From Sulfurimonas sp. (GTDB lineage: Bacteria > Campylobacterota > Campylobacteria > Campylobacterales > Sulfurimonadaceae): a stretch of DNA of 64,000 nucleotides. Where the stretch lies: NCBI GenBank assembly GCA_021648285.1, contig JAKITC010000001.1:62001-126000 (forward strand), in the 5' to 3' direction. Below, piece after piece: positions 27,007 to 35,977 of this stretch. The position numbers and the translations under genes were made by a program. Within the stretch, counting starts at the first letter, position 1. Every line of letters starts with the position of its first letter. The notes beneath the pieces are model-generated. The model had not been told where the DNA came from, searched no databases, and saw only the letters and a list, made by a program, of their open reading frames with translations.

Positions 27007-27966
27007 ATGAACACACTACTAAAAAAAATATTTTACATACTTTTTATGCTAATGCTAATATCTATCATCTCATTTTTAGCAATTCATGCTGCCCCAAATA
27101 GTTTCTTTGGAGCAGGTGAGCTGAATCCAAATATGACACAAGAGGCTATTACCGCTTTAAAAGCTGTATACGGACTGGATAAACCACTTCATATACAGTA
27201 TTTTAACTGGGTTATAAATATTTTTTCTCTTAATTTTGGTATCTCTTTTGTTTCCGGTCAAGATGTGAGTTCTGAAATACTAAAACGACTTCCAGTTACT
27301 TTGATTATGAATATAACAGCGTTGATAATCGTATTTATTATCTCTTTGTATCTTGGTATAAAAGCAGCACTTAATTATGAAAAAAAATCTGATTATATTA
27401 TTCGTCAAATCTCTTTAATTTCTTTCTCTATGCCATCATTTTATTTGGCACTGCTTTCTATCATATTTTTCTCTTTAAATTTGGACTTATTCCCTATTGC
27501 CGGGCTTCATTCAATTGAACCAAAAACTGGTTTTGAATATTATGCAGATATGGCTTGGCATTTAGTTTTACCAGTAGGCGTTATGATATTTGTCAGTCTT
27601 GGAAGTATGATAATTTATGTTCGTTCACTAACTTTAGAGATATTAAAAAGTGATTATTATTATTTTGCACTCTCTCGTGGAGTAAATGAAAAAAAGTTGC
27701 TTCGTTACTATATATTTCCAAATCTTCTGCCTCCTATAATCACACTTTTGGGGCTTTCTTTACCTGGACTTATTGGTGGTAGTGTTATATTAGAATCAAT
27801 TTTTGGTATAGAAGGAATGGGACAACTATTTTTTATGAGTGCCATGAGTAGAGATTATCCAATAATAATGGGAACTTTGATGATAACAGCGTTTTTGACA
27901 CTTTTAGGGAATATGATTGCGGATTTGATTCTCTTGCGACTAAACCCATATATAAAAAGAGGTTAA
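27007..27966 (+). CDS. ABC transporter permease (DppB/OppB type)
   Basis: About 320 residues with six membrane helices. It has the periplasmic segment LKAVYGLDKPLHIQYFNW typical of DppB-type peptide/nickel permeases and a coupling EAA-like loop ALSRGVNEKKLLRYYIFPN, ending NPYIKRG. It stands alone without partner permease, ATPases or binding protein. The start is uncertain. ATG 27007 gives the family-like N-terminus MNTLLKKIFYILF and has TATAAT at 26994-26999, implying a near-leaderless message. ATG 26977 has AAGGAG five bases upstream, but that site lies inside the hairpin stem. Confidence 0.85.
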   Translation: MNTLLKKIFYILFMLMLISIISFLAIHAAPNSFFGAGELNPNMTQEAITALKAVYGLDKPLHIQYFNWVINIFSLNFGISFVSGQDVSSEILKRLPVTLIMNITALIIVFIISLYLGIKAALNYEKKSDYIIRQISLISFSMPSFYLALLSIIFFSLNLDLFPIAGLHSIEPKTGFEYYADMAWHLVLPVGVMIFVSLGSMIIYVRSLTLEILKSDYYYFALSRGVNEKKLLRYYIFPNLLPPIITLLGLSLPGLIGGSVILESIFGIEGMGQLFFMSAMSRDYPIIMGTLMITAFLTLLGNMIADLILLRLNPYIKRG

Positions 27967-27976
27967 TTTATAATAT

Positions 27977-28068
27977 GAGCTTGAAAAGCTCTAGCTTTAG
28001 TAGCCACAGCGGCTCAAGCGAAGTAAAAGGAATCGGCGTGCCCCCTTGTGGGTATACTTCCTTTTTAC
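27977..28068 (+). repeat. intergenic palindromic element, copy 6 (most complete)
   Basis: Order: hairpin GAGCTT-gaa-AAGCTC (27977-27991), TAGCTTTAGT, AGCC-acagc-GGCT (28002-28014), CAAGCGAAGTAAAAG, then tail GAATCGGCGTG + CCCCCTTGTGGG + TATACTTCC. GTAAAAGGAA (28023-28032) pairs with TTCCTTTTTAC (28058-28068); GAAGTA can alternatively pair with TACTTC, giving two exclusive folds. It lies between the convergent permease and nusA genes and may terminate both. Confidence 0.75.
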
Positions 28069-28074
28069 GGACTA

Positions 28075-29208
28075 TTAATTAAACAGCGCTTCTAGGGCGT
28101 CAACACCATCTTTTGCTTCTTCAATTGTGCCATCTTCGTTAGTTGTACTGTCTGATTCAACAAGTTCAATGTTTAATCCGCTTAGCATTGAAGCTAGACG
28201 GATATTTATACCACTTTTACCGATTGCTTTTGATTTTTGATCAGCTGGAAGAGTGATGATTGCTTTTTCAGCTTCACCCTCTTCATTTTTTACAATCTCA
28301 ACATGCGAGATGATAGCTGGAGCCATAATTCTTGAGATAAAAAGTTCAGGAATAGATGTATACTCAATACAGTCTATATTTTCACCGTTTAATTCTTGAC
28401 TGACTGCGTTGATACGAACACCCTTAACACCAACAGTCGCTCCAACAGCATCAACTTGTGGATGAGTGCTTAAGAGTGCTATTTTAGCTCTTTCGCCGGG
28501 AATTCTTGCACTGCCCTCTACGATTACGGCCCCATCAGCAATTTCAGGAACTTCAAGTGCTAAAAGTTCCTCTAAAAATTTAGGAGATGTACGAGATAGC
28601 TCTATCTGCATACCATTCTCTTTATCCATGTTAACACGACGAACAACAGCTTTTAGGTGATCTCCAACTACGAATAATTCACCTTTAATACGGCTTTTCA
28701 TAGGAAGTACGGCACGAACTTCATCAACTTCTATATAGGTATTGTTCTGAGCGTCAACTCTTGTTACGCGACCTGTTACAAGTGTCCCGATTTTAGACTG
28801 GTATTTATTGTATAGTTCATCTTCTACTAGTCTTTGAATATGATATTCTATTTCACGATGAAGCTGAGATGCAGCAGTTCTTCCATACTCTTGCAGTTCA
28901 TGTGGTATTTGAAGTTGGTCATCAAGCTCGACTTGGTCATCATACTCTCTTGCTTCAGTTATTGAGATGTAAGCGGGTGCAATTTCTTCATCTTGAAGTC
29001 TTTCATCATCATCTGCCACAACCGTAATTATTTGAATTACATCAAGTGTTTTTGTCTCATCATTAATCACTGCTTCAAAAGCAAAATTTCTATCAATTAC
29101 TCTTTTTGCAGTTTGAATAAATGCTGTTTTTAAAGATTCAATAACTTGATCAGTTTGAAGACCTTTTTCGTGTGCGATTGCTTCTGCAATATCTAGAATT
29201 TTTTCCAT
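28075..29208 (-). CDS. nusA: transcription termination/antitermination factor NusA
   Basis: 377 residues. The N-terminal RNA-polymerase-binding domain (1-125) is followed by S1 (LVTGRVTRVDAQNNTYIEV, about 135-200) and two KH domains, with KH1 SARIPGERAKIALLS...VDAVGATVGVKGVRI and KH2 SKAIGKSGINIRLASML. The acidic C-terminal repeats of Escherichia coli NusA are absent, as usual in this group. The gene stands alone with a structured leader that closely resembles the one before rpmF. Confidence 0.97.
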   Translation of the reverse strand: MEKILDIAEAIAHEKGLQTDQVIESLKTAFIQTAKRVIDRNFAFEAVINDETKTLDVIQIITVVADDDERLQDEEIAPAYISITEAREYDDQVELDDQLQIPHELQEYGRTAASQLHREIEYHIQRLVEDELYNKYQSKIGTLVTGRVTRVDAQNNTYIEVDEVRAVLPMKSRIKGELFVVGDHLKAVVRRVNMDKENGMQIELSRTSPKFLEELLALEVPEIADGAVIVEGSARIPGERAKIALLSTHPQVDAVGATVGVKGVRINAVSQELNGENIDCIEYTSIPELFISRIMAPAIISHVEIVKNEEGEAEKAIITLPADQKSKAIGKSGINIRLASMLSGLNIELVESDSTTNEDGTIEEAKDGVDALEALFN

Positions 29209-29340
29209 ATTTATAATCCTTAATTTTATTTCATAAAATGAAGGAAACCTCCATTAATTAATTGCAAATAAAGGAACAAAGTCCCTTTATTTGCGCTGGC
29301 GCCGCTAAGGCGACTGAAGCTAGTCTTTAAAAAGACATAG
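29209..29340 (-). repeat. palindromic leader element before nusA, copy 7
   Basis: On the minus strand: hairpin GTCTT/AAGAC (29322-29335), TAGCTTCAGT, CGCCTTAGCGGCG, then an 11-base perfect hairpin GCAAATAAAGG / CCTTTATTTGC (29264-29294), GGAGGTTTCCTTC, the ATTTTATGAAATAAAAT palindrome (29224-29240), AAGGA and the nusA ATG. The last ~100 bases align with 5565-5679 before rpmF. The remaining ~165 bases up to 29507 are AT-rich and hold the promoter of the next gene. Confidence 0.7.
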
Positions 29341-29461
29341 TTTTAGGCATCTCATAAAAAATTTATTTTAAAAAAGTTTAATTTGGGATTTCTTATGAAG
29401 TATGACATTATACCTAAATTGCATAAAATCAACTTTAATGGGATTTTTAGTAGAGTTTTAC

Positions 29462-29467
29462 TATAAT
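29462..29467 (+). promoter_or_regulatory. -10 element before the HP0268-like gene
   Basis: TATAAT in TTTTACTATAATGCAA, 40 bases upstream of the start at 29508. It likely drives the HP0268-like gene, miaB and the following overlapping genes. Confidence 0.5.
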
Positions 29468-29507
29468 GCAATACTTTTATATAATAAAATAAAATTAAGG
29501 AATAATT

Positions 29508-29753
29508 ATGGAATTAAAGTTTGCAAGAACTGATGTTGATACAAAACCGAAGAAAGCTGATTTAGCAAAGATAGAAGCGACTGTAGAAAAAGATGAGAGC
29601 GTAATCTTTTATTTTGATAGAGAGAACTCTCACAAAGATTTACTGGAACTTCAAGATCATTTTGAAGCGAAAGGCAAAAGTTTTTATATGAGTGAAGTTA
29701 AATATGGACTTTCTGACAATGAGTATATGTACCAAGTTCACATTATAAACTAG
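29508..29753 (+). CDS. HP0268-family small nuclease-like protein
   Basis: 81 residues. It resembles Helicobacter HP0268 in size, in its core IFYFDRENSHKDLLELQDHFEAKGKS and in its end YQVHIIN, and has the same neighbour, miaB. HP0268 has been reported as a nicking endonuclease and ribonuclease with an Smr-like fold. I infer the same fold; nuclease activity in this protein is not shown. AAGGAA lies seven bases before ATG. miaB starts eight bases after the stop. Confidence 0.75.
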   Translation: MELKFARTDVDTKPKKADLAKIEATVEKDESVIFYFDRENSHKDLLELQDHFEAKGKSFYMSEVKYGLSDNEYMYQVHIIN

Positions 29754-29760
29754 AATATAA

Positions 29761-31062
29761 ATGAAAAAAAAGTTATTTATTGAAACCTTGGGTTGTGCTA
29801 TGAACTCTCGTGACTCTGAGCATATGATTGCTCAACTGACAGAGAAAGAGGGTTATGAGACAACTGATGATATGCCTTTGGCTGACCTTATTTTAATAAA
29901 TACATGTTCAGTTAGAGAGAAGCCGGTTGCTAAGCTCTTTTCAGAACTTGGTATTTTCAACAAAAAGAAAAAGGCATCTGCTAAGATAGGTGTTTGTGGT
30001 TGTACTGCATCACATCTTGGGGAAGAGATAATCAAAAGAGCTCCCTATGTTAACTTTGTATTAGGTGCAAGGAATGTATCTAAAATTACTGAGGTTTTGC
30101 ACAAAGACAAAGCTGTTGAAGTAGATATTAATTATGATGAGAGTGAGTTTGCATTTGATGATTTTAGAACATCTCCATACAAAGCTTTTATAAATATATC
30201 TATAGGTTGTGATAAGGCCTGTACCTACTGCATTGTTCCAAAAACTCGCGGTGATGAAATATCTATTCCTGATGAACTTATTGTGCGTGAAGCTCAAAAA
30301 GCAGTAGATAAAGGTGCTAAAGAGGTCTTTCTTTTAGGGCAAAATGTAAACAATTACGGTCGTCGATTCTCTGGTGAGCATGAAAAAGTTAATTTTTCTG
30401 AACTTCTACGTAGGCTTAGCGCTATAGAAGGACTTGAAAGACTCCGCTTTACTTCTCCACACCCTTTTCATATGGATGATGAATTTATAGAAGAGTTTGC
30501 AAGTAATCCTAAAATCTGTAAATCTATGCATATGCCACTTCAAAGCGGTTCAACAAAAGTCTTAAAAGATATGAAACGCGGTTACACAAAAGAGTGGTTT
30601 TTGGACCGTGTTGAAAAACTTAGAAGTATGTGTCCTGAGGTTAGTATAAGTACTGACATAATTGTTGCTTTTCCCGGAGAGAGTGATGAAGACTTTGAAG
30701 ATACACTTGATGTAATGAAAAAAGTTAGATTTGATCAGATTTTCTCTTTTAAATACTCTCCGCGTCCTGAAACAGAAGCTGAGCACTTTACAAATATAGT
30801 AGATGAATATGTTGCATCTTTTAGACTTACAACACTTCAAAATCTTAATACTGACATTTTAGATGAAAAAAATGCAACACAACTTTCAAAAACATATCGC
30901 GTATATTTTGAAGATTTAAACAAAGACTATTTTGTAAGCGGAAGAAGTGATAACAACCTTGTAATCAAAGTTAAAGGTTCAGATGAACTTTTAGGTGAGT
31001 TTAGAAATGTAAACATCACAAAAATAGGACGAACAATCTTCACTGGAGAAATTGTTGGCTAA
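29761..31062 (+). CDS. miaB: tRNA-2-methylthio-N6-dimethylallyladenosine synthase
   Basis: 433 residues. It adds a methylthio group to N6-isopentenyl-adenosine 37 of tRNA. N-terminal MTTase domain with [24 protein letters not shown] and GCTAS (three cluster Cys); radical-SAM motif [20 protein letters not shown] domain at the end (KTYRVYFED...[11 protein letters not shown]). AdoMet-dependent, so linked to metK. It overlaps the following acyltransferase gene. Confidence 0.96.
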   Translation: MKKKLFIETLGCAMNSRDSEHMIAQLTEKEGYETTDDMPLADLILINTCSVREKPVAKLFSELGIFNKKKKASAKIGVCGCTASHLGEEIIKRAPYVNFVLGARNVSKITEVLHKDKAVEVDINYDESEFAFDDFRTSPYKAFINISIGCDKACTYCIVPKTRGDEISIPDELIVREAQKAVDKGAKEVFLLGQNVNNYGRRFSGEHEKVNFSELLRRLSAIEGLERLRFTSPHPFHMDDEFIEEFASNPKICKSMHMPLQSGSTKVLKDMKRGYTKEWFLDRVEKLRSMCPEVSISTDIIVAFPGESDEDFEDTLDVMKKVRFDQIFSFKYSPRPETEAEHFTNIVDEYVASFRLTTLQNLNTDILDEKNATQLSKTYRVYFEDLNKDYFVSGRSDNNLVIKVKGSDELLGEFRNVNITKIGRTIFTGEIVG

Positions 31063-31678
31063 AAAGCTGTTTCGTGCTATTGCACTAATGATAGTGCCGT
31101 TTTTAGGGGCACTTTTTATTAGATTAATTTACGCAACAAACAAAAAAGAACTTGAACCTGAAGCAGTTGTAGATGAAAAGCCTCTTATCTTTGCTTGCTG
31201 GCATGGAGAGCTCTTAATGCTTCCTTACCTCTATCGACGCTACAGAAAAATTCCACATGCTAAAGTTTTAATCTCAAATCATTTTGATGGCTTGTTAATA
31301 TCAAAAACTATTGAATCTTTTGGACTTGAGACTATTGCAGGCTCCACTAATAGAAATGCTGCAAAAGTTTTGATTCAAGGAATCAGAGCTTTAAAAGATG
31401 GGTATGATATAGGGATAACACCGGATGGTCCAAAAGGTCCTAGGCATGAAGTTGCAGATGGTATAATAATAATGGCACAAAAAACTGGCACAAAAATTGT
31501 TTTGATTAGAATGTTGGCAACAAAGTATTGGCAGTTTAGTTCTTGGGATAAATTTACAGTTCCTAAGCCTTTTGGTACTCTTAAATATTATGCTACACTA
31601 CCAATAGACGTTAGCGGATTAGAGTTGCAAGATGCTAGAGCTTTAATAAAAGAGGGGCTAGAAAAATATGAAACCTAA
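31055..31678 (+). CDS. lysophospholipid acyltransferase-like protein (DUF374)
   Basis: About 207 residues, one N-terminal membrane helix. The DUF374 motif [15 protein letters not shown] and [11 protein letters not shown] (H-x4-D-like) are followed by [15 protein letters not shown], all diagnostic. It probably acylates a lipid at the inner membrane, possibly lipid A- or phospholipid-related. The start is TTG: 31055 is six bases after GGAG inside miaB (31052 also possible). It overlaps both miaB and the next gene, giving a tight operon matching HP0269-HP0270. Confidence 0.9.
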   Translation: MAKKLFRAIALMIVPFLGALFIRLIYATNKKELEPEAVVDEKPLIFACWHGELLMLPYLYRRYRKIPHAKVLISNHFDGLLISKTIESFGLETIAGSTNRNAAKVLIQGIRALKDGYDIGITPDGPKGPRHEVADGIIIMAQKTGTKIVLIRMLATKYWQFSSWDKFTVPKPFGTLKYYATLPIDVSGLELQDARALIKEGLEKYET

Positions 31679-32126
31679 AGTACTGATTCCGGTTGTAGCA
31701 CTCTCTTTACTTTTTATTATGGGTGTGTATTTTCTAACAAATCCATCTTATGAAAAATCATTAAAAGCGAAATATTATTATGAAATAGGTGACTACAAAG
31801 AAGCTTATTCTCTTGCTAAAGAATCATTTAGTTTGGATGTCTATAACCGCATGGCAGCAACTATTATGGCTCAGTCTCAAACATCTTTGAAATATACAAA
31901 GTATATCCAAGATGCTAAAAAGTACATGATAGATATAAATGAGATAGCAAAACATGAAAATATATTGGACTCCGATAGGGCTAGAATAAAACTTATTTGC
32001 AGGATAATGTTAAGTGCATATATAAAGCTTGCTCCAAGTGTGATAACTGATGATGAGTTAGTTAAAGAGTCTGCGAAATATCATGATAAATTTGAGAAAC
32101 TACTTGAAAAAGTTAATAAATACTAA
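31668..32126 (+). CDS. membrane-anchored helical protein, unknown function
   Basis: 152 residues. One N-terminal membrane helix (LIPVVALSLLFIMGVYFLT) precedes an all-helical periplasmic or cytoplasmic part with a TPR-like start (AKYYYEIGDYKEAYSLAKESFSLD). No catalytic motif. It overlaps the acyltransferase end by 11 bases and the xerH frame by about 44 bases, so translation is tightly coupled. I do not recognise a named family. Confidence 0.65.
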   Translation: MKPKVLIPVVALSLLFIMGVYFLTNPSYEKSLKAKYYYEIGDYKEAYSLAKESFSLDVYNRMAATIMAQSQTSLKYTKYIQDAKKYMIDINEIAKHENILDSDRARIKLICRIMLSAYIKLAPSVITDDELVKESAKYHDKFEKLLEKVNKY

Positions 32127-32943
32127 ACGCAAAGAGTTTTTGACAAACCTTGATGAAATAAGAGGGTACTCTGACTTGACTATAAAAAGTTATGATGAGT
32201 CTCTAAAAGAAGCATTTAATTATATAGAAATTATCGAGCAAGAGAAGCATCTACTATTTAATTTAATGCCATACCGTATAAAAATATCTTCATTAAATTC
32301 AAAAACAATAAGCAAAAAACTTAGTGCAATTCGTTCATTTGCAGAGTATCTTAATGAAAATACAATAGCAGTAATATTAAAAGCAGACGAGAGTATTAAA
32401 GTTGCTAAAACTCTTCCAAAACCAATTTCACATGAGCATATAGTTGAAGCTTTATCATATTGTGAGCCGTTAGAAAAGCTAGTTGTTACAATGTTCTACA
32501 CTTTAGGACTTAGAATATCAGAACTTGCATCCCTTAAAATAGATGATGTCTCAAATGAGTGGGTAAGGGTTCTAGGTAAAGGAAACAAACAGAGAGATGT
32601 TCCACTTTTAGCTTCAACAAAAGAGTTGTTGGACGAATATTTGGGCAGATCAATACAAAAAAAGTTTATTTTTGAGAAAAATGGCGAAAAATTAAGCGAA
32701 AACAGTCTAAGATATATCGTTATAAAAGTCTTTAGAAGAGTTGGGTTAAAAGTCACACCTCATCAGCTTCGTCACTCTTATGCGTCTCAGTTGCTAAACG
32801 GTAGTGCGCCTATTGCTGATGTAAGTGAATTGCTAGGACACTCATCTATGGCTACAACGCAAATATATACAAAATTGGGCAGTGCATTGAAACAACAAAA
32901 TTACAATACGGCACATCCTCTTTGTGGAGTAGATAAAATATGA
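32083..32943 (+). CDS. xerH: tyrosine recombinase XerH
   Basis: 286 residues. Catalytic residues are all visible: Arg144 (LGLRISEL), Lys in GKGNKQRDVP, His227 and Arg230 (PHQLRHSYAS), His253 (LGHSS) and Tyr262 (TTQIYTKL). Campylobacterota use one Xer recombinase (XerH) at difH sites to resolve chromosome dimers, and this fits that single-recombinase type. The long overlap with the preceding gene makes the exact start uncertain; TTG codons at 32092 and 32104 are alternatives. I did not find a dif site in the window. Confidence 0.9.
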   Translation: MINLRNYLKKLINTKRKEFLTNLDEIRGYSDLTIKSYDESLKEAFNYIEIIEQEKHLLFNLMPYRIKISSLNSKTISKKLSAIRSFAEYLNENTIAVILKADESIKVAKTLPKPISHEHIVEALSYCEPLEKLVVTMFYTLGLRISELASLKIDDVSNEWVRVLGKGNKQRDVPLLASTKELLDEYLGRSIQKKFIFEKNGEKLSENSLRYIVIKVFRRVGLKVTPHQLRHSYASQLLNGSAPIADVSELLGHSSMATTQIYTKLGSALKQQNYNTAHPLCGVDKI

Positions 32944-33950
32944 TTGCAAAGTTTTTAGAGGCTTTATATACAAAAGTTTTTATAAATATTATTGTTGAAA
33001 ATACAAGCACTATTGTATATATAGAGATTTGTTCTAGAGATGACGTAATAGATAGTATAGAAAAAAGTTTTGATACTACAAGTATAAATGCAAAAATATA
33101 CGATTTTATAAAATCATACAGCAGACAATCTCCGTTCTGCTATATTTCAGTTTTAGACAACTCCCCGTTGCAAGGTGCAATCCCCACATCTGTAAGCAGT
33201 GAAATGAATAAATATGTTGATATGAGTTCAGTAAAATATATTGCTTTAAAAGATTGGGCAGTTTATACACCGGAATACGATATTAATGCCGTAAAACATG
33301 AGTATAGAAGTATAGGGATAGATTTTATATTTTCACCGTTTTTGATAATGTTTAAATTTTTTAAAGATAAAATAGATAGTACTTTATCTATGTTTGTATT
33401 GGTAGAAGATAATTATCTCTCTTTGTCCGTTTTTGACAATTCTAAACTACTGTATGGAGAGTACCATGATATGGATAATCATAAAGATGATGAGCTGTTA
33501 ATGGATTCATCTTTAGATGAAGATGATATCTCTTTAGAGATAGAGGGCATAGATTTAGATGAAATAGATATAGATAATGATATTGATTCATTAGATGATT
33601 TTGCAAACATAGAAGATTTGGATATAAGTGGTGATATCGATGAGTTTTCTGAAGCACAAGATATTGAAGAGATTATCCATGCACATGATGAAGATAATAT
33701 AAGCTCAGATGGATTTAATGAAGATTATCAAAGGTTTTTGCTGATACAAAGTTCTTTAAGCTCTTTTTATAAAGATGATAAATATGAAAGTAAATTCATT
33801 GAAAATATTTATATTGCAGATGGCGTTGGAGTTAGTAGTGATCTTAAAGGGTATTTAGAAGAGGAGATGTTTTTAAGTGTTTATGTAAGAAAAATCAATC
33901 TTGGTGCCTCGGTTTGTAATATGGCAAAGGCTGAATTAAATGAAATATAG
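32940..33950 (+). CDS. PilM-like protein with acidic linker (putative)
   Basis: 336 residues, no signal peptide. The N-terminal part (1-180) has actin-like alternating strands such as TSTIVYIEICS and STLSMFVLVEDNYLSLSVFDNSKLLYGEY. An extremely acidic stretch (about residues 180-270: repeated SLDE, DLDEIDID, DISGDIDE) follows, then a folded C-terminus. The next two genes encode proteins with PilN- and PilO-like layouts, so I infer a PilM-like cytoplasmic partner of a type IV pilus or competence pseudopilus machine. Direct homology is not proven. Confidence 0.5.
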   Translation: MIAKFLEALYTKVFINIIVENTSTIVYIEICSRDDVIDSIEKSFDTTSINAKIYDFIKSYSRQSPFCYISVLDNSPLQGAIPTSVSSEMNKYVDMSSVKYIALKDWAVYTPEYDINAVKHEYRSIGIDFIFSPFLIMFKFFKDKIDSTLSMFVLVEDNYLSLSVFDNSKLLYGEYHDMDNHKDDELLMDSSLDEDDISLEIEGIDLDEIDIDNDIDSLDDFANIEDLDISGDIDEFSEAQDIEEIIHAHDEDNISSDGFNEDYQRFLLIQSSLSSFYKDDKYESKFIENIYIADGVGVSSDLKGYLEEEMFLSVYVRKINLGASVCNMAKAELNEI

Positions 33951-34464
33951 CTATATTAAACCAAGAACAAAAACAGTTCTTACTAAAGATATACAACTAC
34001 TTTTTACTTTTTTTAGTGTTACTCTGTTTATGCTGTTTCTGACATATGCTTTTTTATTATTTCGTGATTATAGATTTGATCAGGACAGAGCTGATATAAC
34101 CCAAGAAAAACAAGATTTGCGAGATGGTATATCAAAGATGAATAAGCATATAACATTGATTGAAAAACAGAGCATACAAGCAGAGAAAATTTTTACAAAG
34201 AATAGTGTATTGAAAGATAGCATCAATAATCTATTTGATTTGGTACCTAGTCGAATAACACTCTCTGAGGCAAATATAATGGAAAATGGGCTTGTTCTTT
34301 ATGGAATAACACCAAATAAAGATATCTATAATTTTATGCTTCAAGCACCGCTTCGTTCTATATTTAATAGAAGTTATAGTAGCTTTTACCCAGATAAAAA
34401 TGGCTGGCTAAGATTTGTATCTACTAACTATATAGATGAAGAGGAGACACAAAGTGAAAATTAA
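33940..34464 (+). CDS. PilN-like membrane protein (putative)
   Basis: 174 residues. Short cytoplasmic N-terminus, one membrane helix (about 20-43), a coiled coil (DITQEKQDLRDGISKMNKHITLIEKQS), then a ferredoxin-like periplasmic domain (LVPSRITLSEANIMENGLVLYG). This is the layout of PilN. It overlaps the gene before by 11 bases and the next by 11. In C. jejuni the comparable proteins belong to the Cts transformation system; such a link is inference. Confidence 0.5.
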   Translation: MKYSYIKPRTKTVLTKDIQLLFTFFSVTLFMLFLTYAFLLFRDYRFDQDRADITQEKQDLRDGISKMNKHITLIEKQSIQAEKIFTKNSVLKDSINNLFDLVPSRITLSEANIMENGLVLYGITPNKDIYNFMLQAPLRSIFNRSYSSFYPDKNGWLRFVSTNYIDEEETQSEN

Positions 34465-34993
34465 TTTTACTAGACAAAATATTTATCTTCTGGCAACCTC
34501 TGTTTTTTTGCTTATTTTTGTTTTAGTTTTCTCCTTTTCTGTTTTAATCCCCAAGGGTAAAGAGTATAGAGTTAAGAGGACGGAGCTCAGAAAAATGAAT
34601 CTTGAAACACGTCGGTTAAATGATTTTTCCTATGAAACATTAGAAATACTTCAAAAGCTTCAAGCTGATAATCGTAATATTATTACCGCATTTGATACTG
34701 AATTCTCTCCTGAGAGATTTGAGAAACAATATAAAGTTTTTTTCAACTCTTTAAAACTCTCTAAAAAAGCCAAAAGAGAAGATGAAGATGAGTTTAGTGT
34801 TTATGAAGTAAATACAACATCTGCGATAAGCTCACCAAAGAGTTTTTATAATTTTTTAGAGGCTGTTAATAAAAGTGATTGGATTGTAGGTGTTAATTTT
34901 CCAATAAAATTTAAAAGAGATGGTGAAATTATCAGTTCATCTTTTACAATGAAAACTTACGGCAATAAAAAAGATTCAAACAGCACTAAGTAA
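34454..34993 (+). CDS. PilO-like membrane protein (putative)
   Basis: About 179 residues from the preferred GTG start (34454), which is seven bases after GAGGAG; the ATG at 34436 has no such site. One membrane helix near the N-terminus, a coiled coil (YRVKRTELRKMNLETRRLND), then an alpha/beta periplasmic domain ending in Lys/Asn. With the previous gene it would form the PilN-PilO heterodimer that aligns a pilus or pseudopilus assembly. It runs convergently into tilS by 18 bases. Confidence 0.5.
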   Translation: MKINFTRQNIYLLATSVFLLIFVLVFSFSVLIPKGKEYRVKRTELRKMNLETRRLNDFSYETLEILQKLQADNRNIITAFDTEFSPERFEKQYKVFFNSLKLSKKAKREDEDEFSVYEVNTTSAISSPKSFYNFLEAVNKSDWIVGVNFPIKFKRDGEIISSSFTMKTYGNKKDSNSTK

Positions 34994-35977
34994 CTTTTCT
35001 ATTTTTAAAAAGGCCTTTTCGTTTTTATAAAGAAAGGGACGAAGTTTTGGTTCTATTTTTAGAACTCTGCACTTCTCTTTAAATTTATGAGGCATCTGTA
35101 ACTCCTCGGTTATAAATGGCGCTATAAAAATAAAATTAATACCTTGATTAATTACAAATTTTCTTCCTGCAACTACCGTACTATCTATTTTTAAAAGCTC
35201 TCTTTCATTTGAAGTCAGCATATACCCTTGCGACTTTAAATATTTATCAATCGCATAAATATTACTTCTTGAATTACTAGAGTTCTCAAAGTAAGCAAAA
35301 TCATCTATATTTTTTACTTTTATATCCCCAATTAAAATATCTCTATCTTCATCTATATATTTAAAACTTTTTTTAATGCCATCTAAGTGCTCTTTTAAAA
35401 GAGGGTTAGAGTGTTTGTGTCTAAAGCTATTTCTTTTTATGCTCTCATCTAAGTTACTCTCATCTTCAAAGTATTTAATAGTCTGTTTGTTTAAATACTT
35501 TAAAAGTTCACTTTTATCTACATGTAAGAGAGGGCGGATGAGTTTATAGTATTCTCGAGGTTCTATTGTTTTCATTCCGGCCAATTCAGCACAGCCGGCA
35601 CCTTTGCAAAACTGCATAAGCATCCATTCGAATCTGTCTCCTAAATGATGTGCAGTTATAAGGTTGTCATATTTGTGCTCTTTAACAAGCTCTTGGAAAA
35701 AGTTATATCTTATCTCTCTTGCACGTGATTCAAAGTTTTTAGATAGTTTTTTGGCATCTAAAATATGACATGTCAAACCATGTGTGTTAGCTAACTCTTT
35801 AGCGTAAACTACTTCATCTCTGCTTTGTTCTCTAAGTCCGTAGTTAACAGTTGCGATGTCAAAATTAATGTTGTGTTGAATTAGAAGAAAAAATAGAGCA
35901 GTAGAATCTACCCCGGCAGAAAAAGCTAAAAGATTTTTTTTATCCTTTAACTCCCAGAGCGTACTGTTTTCAAGCAT
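34976..35977 (-). CDS. tilS: tRNA(Ile)-lysidine synthetase
   Basis: 333 residues. It converts C34 of the CAU-anticodon isoleucine tRNA to lysidine so that it reads AUA. The PP-loop reads FSAGVDSTALFFLL (residues 19-32); the second Gly of SGGxDS is Ala. Also TAHHLGDRFEWMLMQFCKGAG and the basic C-terminal half. It overlaps rimO by eight bases and the PilO-like gene by 18. Confidence 0.94.
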   Translation of the reverse strand: MLENSTLWELKDKKNLLAFSAGVDSTALFFLLIQHNINFDIATVNYGLREQSRDEVVYAKELANTHGLTCHILDAKKLSKNFESRAREIRYNFFQELVKEHKYDNLITAHHLGDRFEWMLMQFCKGAGCAELAGMKTIEPREYYKLIRPLLHVDKSELLKYLNKQTIKYFEDESNLDESIKRNSFRHKHSNPLLKEHLDGIKKSFKYIDEDRDILIGDIKVKNIDDFAYFENSSNSRSNIYAIDKYLKSQGYMLTSNERELLKIDSTVVAGRKFVINQGINFIFIAPFITEELQMPHKFKEKCRVLKIEPKLRPFLYKNEKAFLKIEKLLSAV

